From contig CAVTWL010000004.1 in assembly GCA_963738375.1 (NCBI GenBank), positions 1,240,001 to 1,304,000 of the forward strand: a stretch of DNA of 64,000 bases. Direction: 5' to 3'. The stretch is from Bog-159 sp963738375 (lineage in GTDB: Bacteria > Acidobacteriota > Terriglobia > Bryobacterales > Bryobacteraceae). The notes beneath the pieces are model-generated. The model saw nothing but the letters and a program-made list of their open reading frames with translations, was not told the DNA's origin and searched no databases. Positions within the stretch are counted from its first letter, which is position 1, and each line of letters opens with the position of its first letter. Shown here piece by piece: positions 19,818-30,696 of this stretch. The position numbers and the translations under genes are program-made.

Positions 19818-21655
19818 TTATCGATAGCCTGCCGCTTGAAGTTCGAATAGCTCCGCGTAGTGCCCGCCGAGAGCTACCAGGTGGTTGTGCGTGCCCTGTT
19901 CCCGGATACGGCCGCCTTCAAGGACCAGGATCCGGTCGGCCATGCGCACTGTGGAAAACCTGTGGGAAATCAGGACGGCCATTTTTCCTTGGGTGAGTTC
20001 CGCGAACCGGCGGAAGACTTCGTATTCCGCTCGGGCGTCCAGCGTGGCGGTGGGCTCATCCAGGATTAGCAGTTGTGCGTCGCGCATGTAGGCGCGGGCA
20101 AGAGCGAACTTCTGCCATTCACCGCCGGAGAGGTCGACTCCGCCATCGAAGCGGCGGCCGATCATCTGATCGTATCCGTTGGGCAGCTTGGCGATGACTT
20201 GGAATGCCATGCTTTTTTGTGCCGCATTTTCGATGCGGTCTTTGTCCTCGAGGTCTTCAATTTTACCAAATCCAATGTTTTCATTGGCTACCATGTCATA
20301 ACGCATGTAATCCTGGAAGATTACGCCGATTTCGTTGCGGAGGTCTTCCACATCGTATTCGCGGAGGTCGACGCCATCCAGCAGGATCTCCCGGCGGTGG
20401 GGTCGTAGAGCCGGGCGAGGAGTTTGACCAGGGTAGTCTTGCCAGCTCCATTCTCGCCGATGAGAGGCTATTTTTTCAGCGGATCCAGGCGGAAGTTAAT
20501 GTTTTCGACGACCAGCCGGTCGGAGCCGGGATAAGCGAAGCTCACGTTCCGGAATTCAAGCCCTTCGCGGATGGGACGGGGGGCCGGCAAAGAGCGTCGG
20601 GAGGCAGCGGATGGAGGGCTCCATGGCGAAGAAGTCGAACAGGTCGTTCAGATAGAGGGCCTGCTCGGAGATGTCGTTGAAGCTTGGAGGATCCGCTCGA
20701 TGAAGCAGCGGGAGCGGGAGAAGCGCCCGGTGAGGAAAGTGAAAGTGCCGATTGAGATTCCGCCGGCGAGGGTCCGGAGCAAGAACCACCACGTAAGCGC
20801 CGTAATAGCCGCCGGTCGAGACCAGGTTGAGGCAGGAAGCCGACGGTCGCTCGCTTAACCGCAACCTTCTTATTTTCCTAGTAGATGCGTTCGGAAACCT
20901 CATGATACCGTTCAGACAGGTGCGGGCCCAGACCGAAGATCTTGATTTCCTTGGCGCTTTGCTGGGACGCGCCCAGGAAGCGGATGTAATCGAGGAGGCG
21001 GCGCTGGGGCGTCCAGCGGTAGAGGACGGAGTAGGCGAAGGAGGTGAAATGGGTTTCGCCGAGGAAGGCGGGAATGACGGCGGCGACCAGGAGGACCATG
21101 AGCCAGGGCGAGAAGACGATGAGGCCGGCGGACAACGAGATCAGGCTGAGCGGTATCCTGGCCGACGTTCAGAACGGCGGCCAGCAGCGCCAGGCGGCCG
21201 GTGGTCTGGCGGCGGGCACGCTCCAGTTTGTCGTAGAAGACGGGATCTTCGAAGGAGGCCAAGTCGAGTTTGGTGGCGTGATCGATCAGCCGCACGCTGA
21301 TGCGGTTGGTGAAGCGGTCGCCGAGGAGGCTGTCGGATAGGGTATTTGCCCGGGCCAGCAGATCGCTGAGAACGGCCAGGCCCAATTCGAGGGCAACGAG
21401 CTTCCAGATGTGCGTGCAGATTGCCGTTTCCGCGCTTAATCCAGCCCACCACGGCGTCGAGGATGAGCTTCGAGACCCAGAGCATGGCCAATGGCAGGAG
21501 AGCGCGTACGAGGCCGCAGAACGTGGTGACGGCGACCAGGGGCGGGCTGGTTTCCCAGACCATCCCGAGCAGGGGCCGGACATTCCGCAGGGACGCCGAG
21601 ACGCGTGCGCCAGGTGGCGTCGCCGTCGGCTCTGCCTGGGGATGGGCGGATGCAT
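19818..21655 (-). pseudogene. ABC exporter half-transporter (TMD-NBD), multiply frameshifted
   Basis: About 610 codons of a fused membrane-ATPase exporter, broken into several frames. The N-terminal membrane part appears as FCGLVRALLPLAMLWVSKLI, then continues in other frames with LASFEDPVFYDKLERARRQT, LIVFSPWLMVLLVAAVIPAF and ALYLNDLFDFFAMEPSI. The Walker A region lies at about 20430-20450 (LIGENGAGKTTLVKLL when the frame is repaired). The last 177 codons are intact, with Q-loop GVIFQDYMRYD, signature DLSGGEWQKFALARA, Walker B LLILDEPTATLD and the switch His in VLISHRF. At least six single-base shifts are needed. Fold and motif order are complete, so sequence error is a good explanation. The substrate cannot be predicted. 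Confidence 0.88.
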
Positions 21656-21700
21656 AGGTTCAGTTTAGCGCGGTAGATGGAGAGGGTAGTCCAGAATAGA

Positions 21701-21726
21701 AATGCTCACCCCGAAGGGTGAGCATT
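21701..21726 (-). terminator. Perfect 11-bp hairpin with cUUCGg tetraloop (possible terminator)
   Basis: AATGCTCACCC at 21701-21711 pairs with GGGTGAGCATT at 21716-21726 around a 4-nt loop. On the minus strand the loop reads TTCG closed by C-G, the exceptionally stable cUUCGg tetraloop, so the structure is built for leftward RNA. After the stem the RNA reads UCUAUUCU, only moderately U-rich, so it may be a terminator for secA-DUF6599, a 3'-end protector or a leader element of the ABC gene. Confidence 0.6.
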
Positions 21727-21733
21727 CTAAATT

Positions 21734-21751
21734 CCCCTGTTCTACCAGGGG
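21734..21751 (-). other. Second hairpin, 6-bp stem
   Basis: CCCCTG at 21734-21739 pairs with CAGGGG at 21746-21751 around TTCTAC. It lies 7 bp from the UUCG hairpin, giving a tandem stem-loop array in leftward transcripts. Confidence 0.5.
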
Positions 21752-21993
21752 GATGTTCGATGGGAGAATCAGTTTCGACGGAATCGCAACTCCGCCAAAA
21801 ACCTTTGGTAGTTGGATCTTATGGCGGCATGGGCTTCAAGTCAAGGAAAAATCCGACAGATTTTTTTGGGCTGTAATTTGAAGAGTCTGAGATATTTACA
21901 GGATTTCCACATTTCCACAAGGAGTGTCCGATATCGGAATCGGGCATTGATTTGGCCTGTTGATTTTGTTCTAAGGTCCTGGAATAGGGACGT

Positions 21994-22979
21994 TTATGGG
22001 TTTGCGGGGGGGGTGGGTGCGCTGTCGTGGAGGTGCAGAACGATCATGGCGTCAGCCTCGTCGCCGCGGCCGCCGCGCCGGAGGAAGGCGCGCACACTGC
22101 CGAAGGCGAGGCCGCCGATGAGCGCAAAGACGAGGAGTATACCGATCAAAACAAAGGCGTTAATGACCAGGTTGCCGATGTTGTCGCGGCGGGTGTTGAC
22201 GCGTTGGTCGAGTGTGACGTCGGCCTGATAGCGGATTAGAGACAGCAATTTTTCGGCGGCGTCGGCGTTAGGCGGCGCCAGGATGACCGCGACGATCGGG
22301 CCGGTGCGCTTGACCATGGCGCCGGGAATGGCGCTGAACTGGGCGGCCTGCAAGCGCGCTATCGGATGAGTCGGGTAGCTAAAAACCGCCAGCTTCATCT
22401 CCCCGGACGGGGTCTGAAACAACCCCACCTCCGCCTCGGCGGAAAGGTGGAAGGCGGCGGTGGATGGGGAAATTCCCGGATCGAACATCTGCAAGCTGGC
22501 GGGCCCTTCGATGTAGCGCTCGGAATTTGGAATCAGCCCCTGATCGGGCAGGTATTGCAAGAGAGCCGGCAGGGGGGCGTTATCGACTTGTTTCAGGCCC
22601 TGTACTACGGTGACGACGAGCGGCTGGGTGGGTTGGAAGCCGTCAAAAACCAGCACGTAGTTACCGTGGGCGATGGTAGTGTTTCCGTCGCGGACGGCTG
22701 CCAGATGGCCCAGATTGGAAGGCTTGGAATCAGGCAGGCGGAGCCAGTCAAAGGCGGCCATGGCGCCGGTGGAATCCTGGAAATGGTAGGCGCGCGCGGT
22801 GAACTTCTGGCGGGCGCCTTGGTAGCGCGCTTCTTCGCCGTCGCGGAACCCGTACTCGTCCCAGACTGCCTGGTTGATCTTGATGACGACCGGCTGGTCT
22901 GAAGCGCGGTGGAAATCACCGAGGGTTTCGGGCCAAATGGCGGCCGCAGCCAGCGACGGAAGGCACAGGGACAGGACCG

Positions 22980-23001
<22 letters not shown>
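21994..23001 (-). CDS. Secreted/membrane-anchored protein, DUF6599-like
   Basis: Protein of about 335 aa of a type common in Acidobacteria; the domain name is from memory and the function is unknown. I start it at the ATG giving MSRRSLVAVLSLCLPSLAAA, a clear signal peptide; a longer frame extends to 23034. The mature part begins IWPETLGDFHRAS and contains the block DWLRLPDSKPSNLGHLAAV. A membrane helix at about 270-295 (LVINAFVLIGILLVFALIGGL) and a short basic cytosolic tail (RAFLRRGGRGDE) suggest a membrane-anchored extracytoplasmic domain. The start overlaps the end of secA by 22 bp, so it is probably translated together with secA. Confidence 0.75.
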
Positions 23002-25865
<2,864 letters not shown>

Positions 25866-26034
25866 AGAGAGGTCTCAGGTGCAGAGTGGAGGTCCGCTGC
25901 TACTATTCTAGCGCGGGTGAGGTTCGGCGGACACATCGGGCCCGAGCGAAAAATTGGCCCGGCATTTGTGCATGCCGAGAGCGTCCGATTGAAGGGCCAT
26001 ACGCTATTTGGTAACTTAAGGCGCAGTGGAAGAC

Positions 26035-26184
26035 ATGGATTCTGGCGCTGAATATAGCACCGATGGCGTCGATTTAACCCTGATTCGGTGGATGCTGTCA
26101 CTTACGCCGGCCGAACGGTTGGAAGTGCTGCAGAGTTCGGTGGATTTCGCAATGGAGGTTCGTGCCAGGAATTCCCAGGTTTAG
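26035..26184 (+). CDS. Small protein (49 aa) paired with a nucleotidyltransferase
   Basis: A short frame starting MDSGAEYSTDGVDLTLIRWM and continuing LSLTPAERLEVLQSSVDFA. It has no signal peptide and looks alpha-helical. It overlaps the start of the nucleotidyltransferase gene by 23 bp, the arrangement expected of a two-gene toxin-antitoxin-like unit. Similar short 'LTPAERLEVL' proteins next to nucleotidyltransferases are, as I recall, frequent in Acidobacteria. Function is inferred only from the pairing. Confidence 0.65.
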   Translation: MDSGAEYSTDGVDLTLIRWMLSLTPAERLEVLQSSVDFAMEVRARNSQV

Positions 26185-26659
26185 CACGGCGGCGATTTTA
26201 CGCGAGCTGTCGCTCCACGGAGTCGACTTCATCGTGGTAGGAGGCGTGGCTGCCGTTCTGGGGGGCGTTCCCGTTCAGACGTTCGACATCGATGTCGTGC
26301 ACTCAAGGAAACCGGATAACGTGGCCCGGCTGCAGGCGGCGCTAGCAGGGCTCCATGCCACTTACCGGTCAAAGCCGGACTTGGCTTTGAAGCCTAAAGA
26401 ATCACATTTGTCTTCCCCGGGTCATCAACTGTAGATCACTCGTTACGGACCGTTGGATGTACTTGGCAACATTGGGCGATCGCGTGGTTACGACGAGTTA
26501 TTGCCTCATACCCTGCATTTGGATATTGCCGACGGCCTGCGCGTACGGGTCCTCGATCTGGAAACCTTGATCGCAGTCAAGGAAGAAGTGGCGGGAGAGC
26601 GCGATCTGGCGGTCCTTCCTATTATGCGGCGTACGCTCGAGGAAAAGCGCCAGAAGTAG
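26162..26659 (+). pseudogene. MNT/AbiEii-like nucleotidyltransferase with in-frame amber stop
   Basis: Reads as a 165-residue protein interrupted by TAG at 26432-26434 (CTG TAG ATC). The part before it contains DFIVVGGVAAVLGGVPVQTF followed by DIDVVHSR, the GG...DxD core of the DNA polymerase beta-like nucleotidyltransferase fold. It then reads ESHLSSPGHQL. The same frame continues after the stop with ITRYGPLDVLGNIGRSRGYD and VLDLETLIAVKEEVAGERD, the usual C-terminal half. A single T-to-A change from TTG would explain the stop. The start is the GTG at 26162, overlapping the small upstream gene. It may be a real nonsense mutation, a sequence error or, less likely, a readthrough codon. Confidence 0.75.
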
Positions 26660-26666
26660 CGTACGC

Positions 26667-27929
26667 CTACACCATAGCGACGACAGCAGCGGCGACGGGT
26701 TGGGCGCCCACCGGCACTACGGTGAAGATCGGCACGGGATCGGTGCGATGGCGGCGTTCTGTGAACGAAGCGATGCGAATGACTCCCATGTTGCCGGATT
26801 GTTCGTTAAGCACCAGGGCATAGCGATTGTCCGGGGTGATTACGATGCGGCGCGGCTGCTGGCCGACGTTGACGACTCCGACCAGTTTGCGGGTGTCGAT
26901 ATCCAGAACCGTTACGCTGCCGGAACTCGGATTGGCGACGAACAGATATTGAGGAGAGGAGCAAACGGCCATACCATCGGGCTGGCGGCCGGCGAGGATG
27001 GTTTCGCCGACTTCGGTCTGGTAGGGGTAGACGATGACTACGGCGTCCATCCCGGGACCGGTGACGAACATCTGACCGCCATCGGCGGTAAAGCAGCAGT
27101 TGGCGGGCTCGATGGGCAGGGGGAGGCGGACGGAGATGCGACCGGTCGCGGAGTCGACGATGGTGAGGCTGCGATCCGTACGGCTCGCGGCGAGGATCTG
27201 TTTGCCATTGCCCTGGAAGCGGACGGTGGTGGGTTCGCAGCCGGCATCCACCATGTGTTCGAACGTGCCGTCGGCGAGGCGGAGCAGCGCCAAGCGCCGG
27301 CCGGGGGAAAGGGCGACGGCGGCGCGTCCATCGCCGCTGAGATCGAAATCGGCGGCCAGAGCGGGCAACGGGATGGAAGTGAGTTCGCGCAGGGTGGCGG
27401 CATCCAGGTGAAGGAGCGCGCGGGGCTGGAGAACCCACAGAGCTTTACCGTCAGCGGAGAGGGCCATGGCAATCGCGGAAGTCTTGAGGCGGGTTTTGCG
27501 GAGGATGGAGAGCGAGGCGGCAGCGATCTCGCAAATGGCGCCGGTCTCCGGCATAAGGGCATAGACAGATGGTCGTAGAGGGCTAGGCACCAGGGCGGCG
27601 GGAGCGCCATCCACGGCGAGTTGTTTGGCGAGGACGAAGGAACTGAGGTCGACGGCGGAGACCGTGCGCGCGCCGGCGTTGGCGACAAAGGCATAGCCGG
27701 AAAAGCCGCGGCTGCGGCGGGGTCCACAAGCGGTTACGGCGAAGGCGGAGGCAAGGAGCGCGCGGCGAGTCAAGGGCGGCGATTGGGGGATTGCCAAGCA
27801 TACCGCGGGCGCGGCTAGCCGCAAGTTTTCCTCAAGGCCGAGGCGGGAAAGGGGGGAGGAAGTTGTAGCACGAATGGCGTCGAGCGAGTGGGGGTTTCGC
27901 GATTCGGAGGGCACAAAATATGCTAGCAT
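26667..27929 (-). CDS. YVTN-type beta-propeller protein, probably a secreted lipoprotein
   Basis: Up to 420 aa. The real start is unclear: the first 50 residues (MLAYFVPSESRNPHSLDAI) do not look like a signal. LTRRALLASAFAVTACG at about 53-69 is a good signal with a lipobox-like TAC, so translation may begin at the TTG near 27773. The mature part is a seven-bladed propeller of repeated blades such as GYAFVANAGARTVSAVDLSS and YLFVANPSSGSVTVLDIDTR and GQQPRRIVITPDNRYALVLN. The family has no single function; many are surface proteins or bind quinoprotein-like ligands. It is divergent from mreB. Confidence 0.8.
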   Translation of the reverse strand: MLAYFVPSESRNPHSLDAIRATTSSPLSRLGLEENLRLAAPAVCLAIPQSPPLTRRALLASAFAVTACGPRRSRGFSGYAFVANAGARTVSAVDLSSFVLAKQLAVDGAPAALVPSPLRPSVYALMPETGAICEIAAASLSILRKTRLKTSAIAMALSADGKALWVLQPRALLHLDAATLRELTSIPLPALAADFDLSGDGRAAVALSPGRRLALLRLADGTFEHMVDAGCEPTTVRFQGNGKQILAASRTDRSLTIVDSATGRISVRLPLPIEPANCCFTADGGQMFVTGPGMDAVVIVYPYQTEVGETILAGRQPDGMAVCSSPQYLFVANPSSGSVTVLDIDTRKLVGVVNVGQQPRRIVITPDNRYALVLNEQSGNMGVIRIASFTERRHRTDPVPIFTVVPVGAQPVAAAVVAMV

Positions 27930-27991
27930 TTAGTTGGCTTGCCTAACGGCATAAGCCAAAGTCCCTCTATTACCTAATCGAACATCCTTTA

Positions 27992-29017
27992 ATGAATTTA
28001 CGCTCTCTTTTCAGTCTATTCTCATCGGACCTCGCCATCGACCTGGGCACCGCGAACACGCTGGTGTTTGCCAAGGGCAAAGGCATCGTGGTCAACGAAC
28101 CTTCGATCGTCGCGATCAACAAAAACACCGGCGAAGTCGAAGCCGTGGGCAAGGAAGCGAAGGAAATGCTGGGCCGCACTCCCGGCAACATCGTCGCCAT
28201 CAAGCCCATGAAAGACGGCGTGATCGCGGACTTCAAAGTCACCGAGCGCATGCTGAATTATTTCATTCAGAAGGCTCACGGGCGCAAAGTATTGGTGCAT
28301 CCGCGCATCGTCATTGGGGTTCCAAGCGAAATTACGCAGGTGGAAAAGCGCGCGGTCATGGACTCGGCTTATCGCGCCAAGGCGAGCGAAGTTCACCTGG
28401 TGGAACAGGCCATGGTGGCGGCGATCGGCGCGGGATTGCCGATTACGGAGCCATCGGGCAACATGGTGGTCGATATCGGCGGCGGCACGACGGACGTCGC
28501 GGTCATATCGCTATCCGGTATTGTTTATTCGCGGTCGGTGCGGGTGGCCGGCAACGAGATGGACGACGCCGTGATGCAATACCTAAAGCGGAAGTACAAT
28601 CTGCTGATCGGCGAGCGCACCGCGGAAGCGATCAAGATGGAGATCGGTTCGGCCTATCCGCTGGACAAGCCGCTGACCATGGAGATCAAGGGCCGCAACT
28701 TGATCGAGGGCGTTCCGAAGACGATGACGATCGACGACAGCGAAATTCGCGAGGCGCTGGGGGAGTGCGTGGCCACGATCATGAATGCGATCCGCGTCGC
28801 GCTGGAGCGTACGCCGCCGGAACTGAGCGCGGACATCAGCGACCGCGGCATTGTGCTTACGGGCGGCGGCGGACTGCTGAAAAATCTCGACAAGCGCATT
28901 CGGGAAGAGACGGGCTTGCCAGTTTCGATCGCCGACGACCCGCTGGCGTCGGTGGTGCTTGGCACGGGCAGGATGCTCAGCGATTTCAGGCTGCTGAGAA
29001 AGATATCGATCGATTAA
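27992..29017 (+). CDS. mreB: Rod-shape actin homologue MreB
   Basis: Bacterial actin, 341 aa, that places the elongasome for sidewall peptidoglycan synthesis. DLAIDLGTANTLVFAKGKGI is phosphate loop 1; VVDIGGGTTDVAVISLSGI is loop 2; GIVLTGGGGLLKNLD is the adenosine motif. The N-terminal amphipathic stretch (MNLRSLFSLFSSD) is the usual membrane anchor. Next comes mreC 21 bp downstream, then mreD, the standard order. Confidence 0.98.
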   Translation: MNLRSLFSLFSSDLAIDLGTANTLVFAKGKGIVVNEPSIVAINKNTGEVEAVGKEAKEMLGRTPGNIVAIKPMKDGVIADFKVTERMLNYFIQKAHGRKVLVHPRIVIGVPSEITQVEKRAVMDSAYRAKASEVHLVEQAMVAAIGAGLPITEPSGNMVVDIGGGTTDVAVISLSGIVYSRSVRVAGNEMDDAVMQYLKRKYNLLIGERTAEAIKMEIGSAYPLDKPLTMEIKGRNLIEGVPKTMTIDDSEIREALGECVATIMNAIRVALERTPPELSADISDRGIVLTGGGGLLKNLDKRIREETGLPVSIADDPLASVVLGTGRMLSDFRLLRKISID

Positions 29018-29038
29018 GCTAAGGTATCGGCCCGGCGG

Positions 29039-30160
29039 ATGGAAACGCTGCTCAATCGCTACCGCAACATCACCGTTCTGCTGCTGGTGATTTTCGCGCA
29101 GTTCGTGCTGATCGCCGTACAGGTACGCAACGACCGGGATGTGCGCATGGTGCGGGTATGGTCGGTGACGGCGATCACGCCATTGGCCAAAGTCTTGGAG
29201 ACGGTGCGGGGCGGGACGGCGGGATTCTTCGGCAATTACATTCTGATGCACGACGCGCGCGAGGACAATCGCCGCCTGCAAGCGGAACTGGACAAGCTGA
29301 AGATGGAAAACCAGTTCCTGCGCACGGAAATTAATACTGCCGATCACGCCAAGGCATTGATTGCGTTTCAGGAACATACGCAATCAAAAACCATTGCGGC
29401 GCGGGTGATCGCAGCCGGGGCGGGGGCTAACTCGAAGGTCGTTTTCGTGGATCGAGGGTCGGGCGCGGGCGTCGAAAGAGGCATGCCGGTGGTCACGCCG
29501 GACGGCATCGTTGGTAAGGTAATCGCGGCATATCCAACGGCCTCGGAAGTAATGCTGATCACCGATCCGGAGTTCGCCGCGGGAGTTGTTTCGCAAAAGC
29601 ATCAGGTAGTCGGCACCATCAAAGGGCAAGGCCAGTCCACCTGCAAAGTGGACTACGTGCCCAGCGAGGAAAAGGTCGAGGTCGGGGAGATGTTTTATAC
29701 CTCCGGCGACGATCGAATCTTTCCGAAGGGCTTCCCGGTGGGCGTGGTGCGGGTGGTGCGGCCCAGTTCTCCCTACCAGGAGGTGCTGGTCGAGCCGAGC
29801 GGGCTGGAACGGGGTTTGGAGGCGGTGCTGATCGTATTGGAAGGCGTACACCAGGAGATACCGGAATTGCCTCCTGCCAACGCACCGCTGTATCTGGGCA
29901 CTCCTCCCCCGGCGGCGCCCGGGCAAACAGCCACACCGCCGGCCGGACCCGGCGGCACGGATGCCGACAAGCTGCTGCAGAAATACAAGCAGATCGGAGA
30001 GGCTGAAAATCACAAGTTCGGGGAAGGCGCTCCCGGAACCAAGCCACCGGACTTCAACATCAAGATTCCCGCGCCCGGCGCGACACCGCCCGTCCCTTCA
30101 GCTAAACCCGCCCAAAGCCCCGCCCCCCCCCAGCAGGCGGCTCAGCCCAACGATCAATGA
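29039..30160 (+). CDS. mreC: Rod-shape determining protein MreC
   Basis: Bitopic membrane protein of 373 aa linking MreB to the periplasmic wall synthases. One N-terminal helix (ITVLLLVIFAQFVLIAVQV) is followed by a coiled coil (DNRRLQAELDKLKMENQFLR) and two beta-barrel domains (about 110-270) with VFVDRGSGAGVERGMPVVTP and the family block GIVGKVIAA. The C-terminal 100 residues are a Pro/Ala/Gln-rich tail, longer than in E. coli. The stop overlaps mreD by 4 bp (ATGA). Confidence 0.96.
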   Translation: METLLNRYRNITVLLLVIFAQFVLIAVQVRNDRDVRMVRVWSVTAITPLAKVLETVRGGTAGFFGNYILMHDAREDNRRLQAELDKLKMENQFLRTEINTADHAKALIAFQEHTQSKTIAARVIAAGAGANSKVVFVDRGSGAGVERGMPVVTPDGIVGKVIAAYPTASEVMLITDPEFAAGVVSQKHQVVGTIKGQGQSTCKVDYVPSEEKVEVGEMFYTSGDDRIFPKGFPVGVVRVVRPSSPYQEVLVEPSGLERGLEAVLIVLEGVHQEIPELPPANAPLYLGTPPPAAPGQTATPPAGPGGTDADKLLQKYKQIGEAENHKFGEGAPGTKPPDFNIKIPAPGATPPVPSAKPAQSPAPPQQAAQPNDQ

Positions 30161-30696
30161 CGGAATACAGCGATCGCTACCTGGTAGGCAACCAGCGCGA
30201 GCAGGTGTCACGCTTCCGGGCGCGCGTGATGCTGCTGGTGCCGCTGGCAGCCATCGTATTCCAGGTCTATGTTCCACGCTTTTTCTATATGCAGTCCCTG
30301 GGATATCTGGAACTGCCTTTGCTGGTCACAATTTATTTTGCTTTGATGCGACGCAGCCAGATTGGCGGAATGTTCATTGGCGCGATCATCGGTCTGGCGC
30401 AGGATTCGCTTTCGATCAAGCAGCCACTGGGGATGTACGGAATCGTGAAGACGTTGGTCGGCTATTTCGCGGCGTCGGTGGGCATGCGTATCGATGTCGA
30501 ACATTCCGTGATCCGCTTCGTATTGATTTTCTTCTTTTATTTCTTCCACCAGTTTCTCTATTGGGTGCTGGCGCGCGGGCTATTGGGCCGGCTGATTCCG
30601 TTCGATATTCAGCTTACGCTGCTGCTCGGATTGCTGAATGCGGTCGTCGGGGTGACACTCTTTCATTTCCTGGACAAGCTGCGGGAACCGGCTTAG
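30157..30696 (+). CDS. mreD: Rod-shape determining protein MreD
   Basis: Small integral membrane protein of 179 aa with about five helices; it completes the MreBCD complex. The block RRSQIGGMFIGAIIGLAQDS is the conserved central part (G-x-x-x-G-x-x-Q-D). It is translationally coupled to mreC by ATGA. Its last 83 bp overlap the end of the convergent TPR-CHAT gene. Confidence 0.93.
   Translation: MTEYSDRYLVGNQREQVSRFRARVMLLVPLAAIVFQVYVPRFFYMQSLGYLELPLLVTIYFALMRRSQIGGMFIGAIIGLAQDSLSIKQPLGMYGIVKTLVGYFAASVGMRIDVEHSVIRFVLIFFFYFFHQFLYWVLARGLLGRLIPFDIQLTLLLGLLNAVVGVTLFHFLDKLREPA

Larger units (their letters stand above)
21656..21993. other. 338-bp intergenic region with three inverted repeats
   Basis: No supported gene. 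Both neighbours read leftward, so this is the 3' flank of the DUF6599-like gene and the 5' flank of the ABC exporter. It is richer in A/T than its surroundings between about 21830 and 21980. It holds two perfect hairpins (21701-21726 and 21734-21751) and an A/T-rich inverted repeat, AAAAATC at 21847-21853 with GATTTTT at 21859-21865. A plus-strand open frame starting at 21812 runs on into the antisense of the DUF6599-like gene and is not supported. Confidence 0.7.

Noticed and set aside
21812..22228. Plus-strand 138-codon frame in and beyond the intergenic region
   Set aside because: Most of it is antisense to the DUF6599-like coding sequence and the protein has no recognisable feature.
25961..25976. 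Hairpin GGCAT/ATGCC upstream of secA as a secM-like or riboswitch element
   Set aside because: A 5-bp stem is expected by chance in GC-rich DNA, and no arrest peptide or conserved core is visible.
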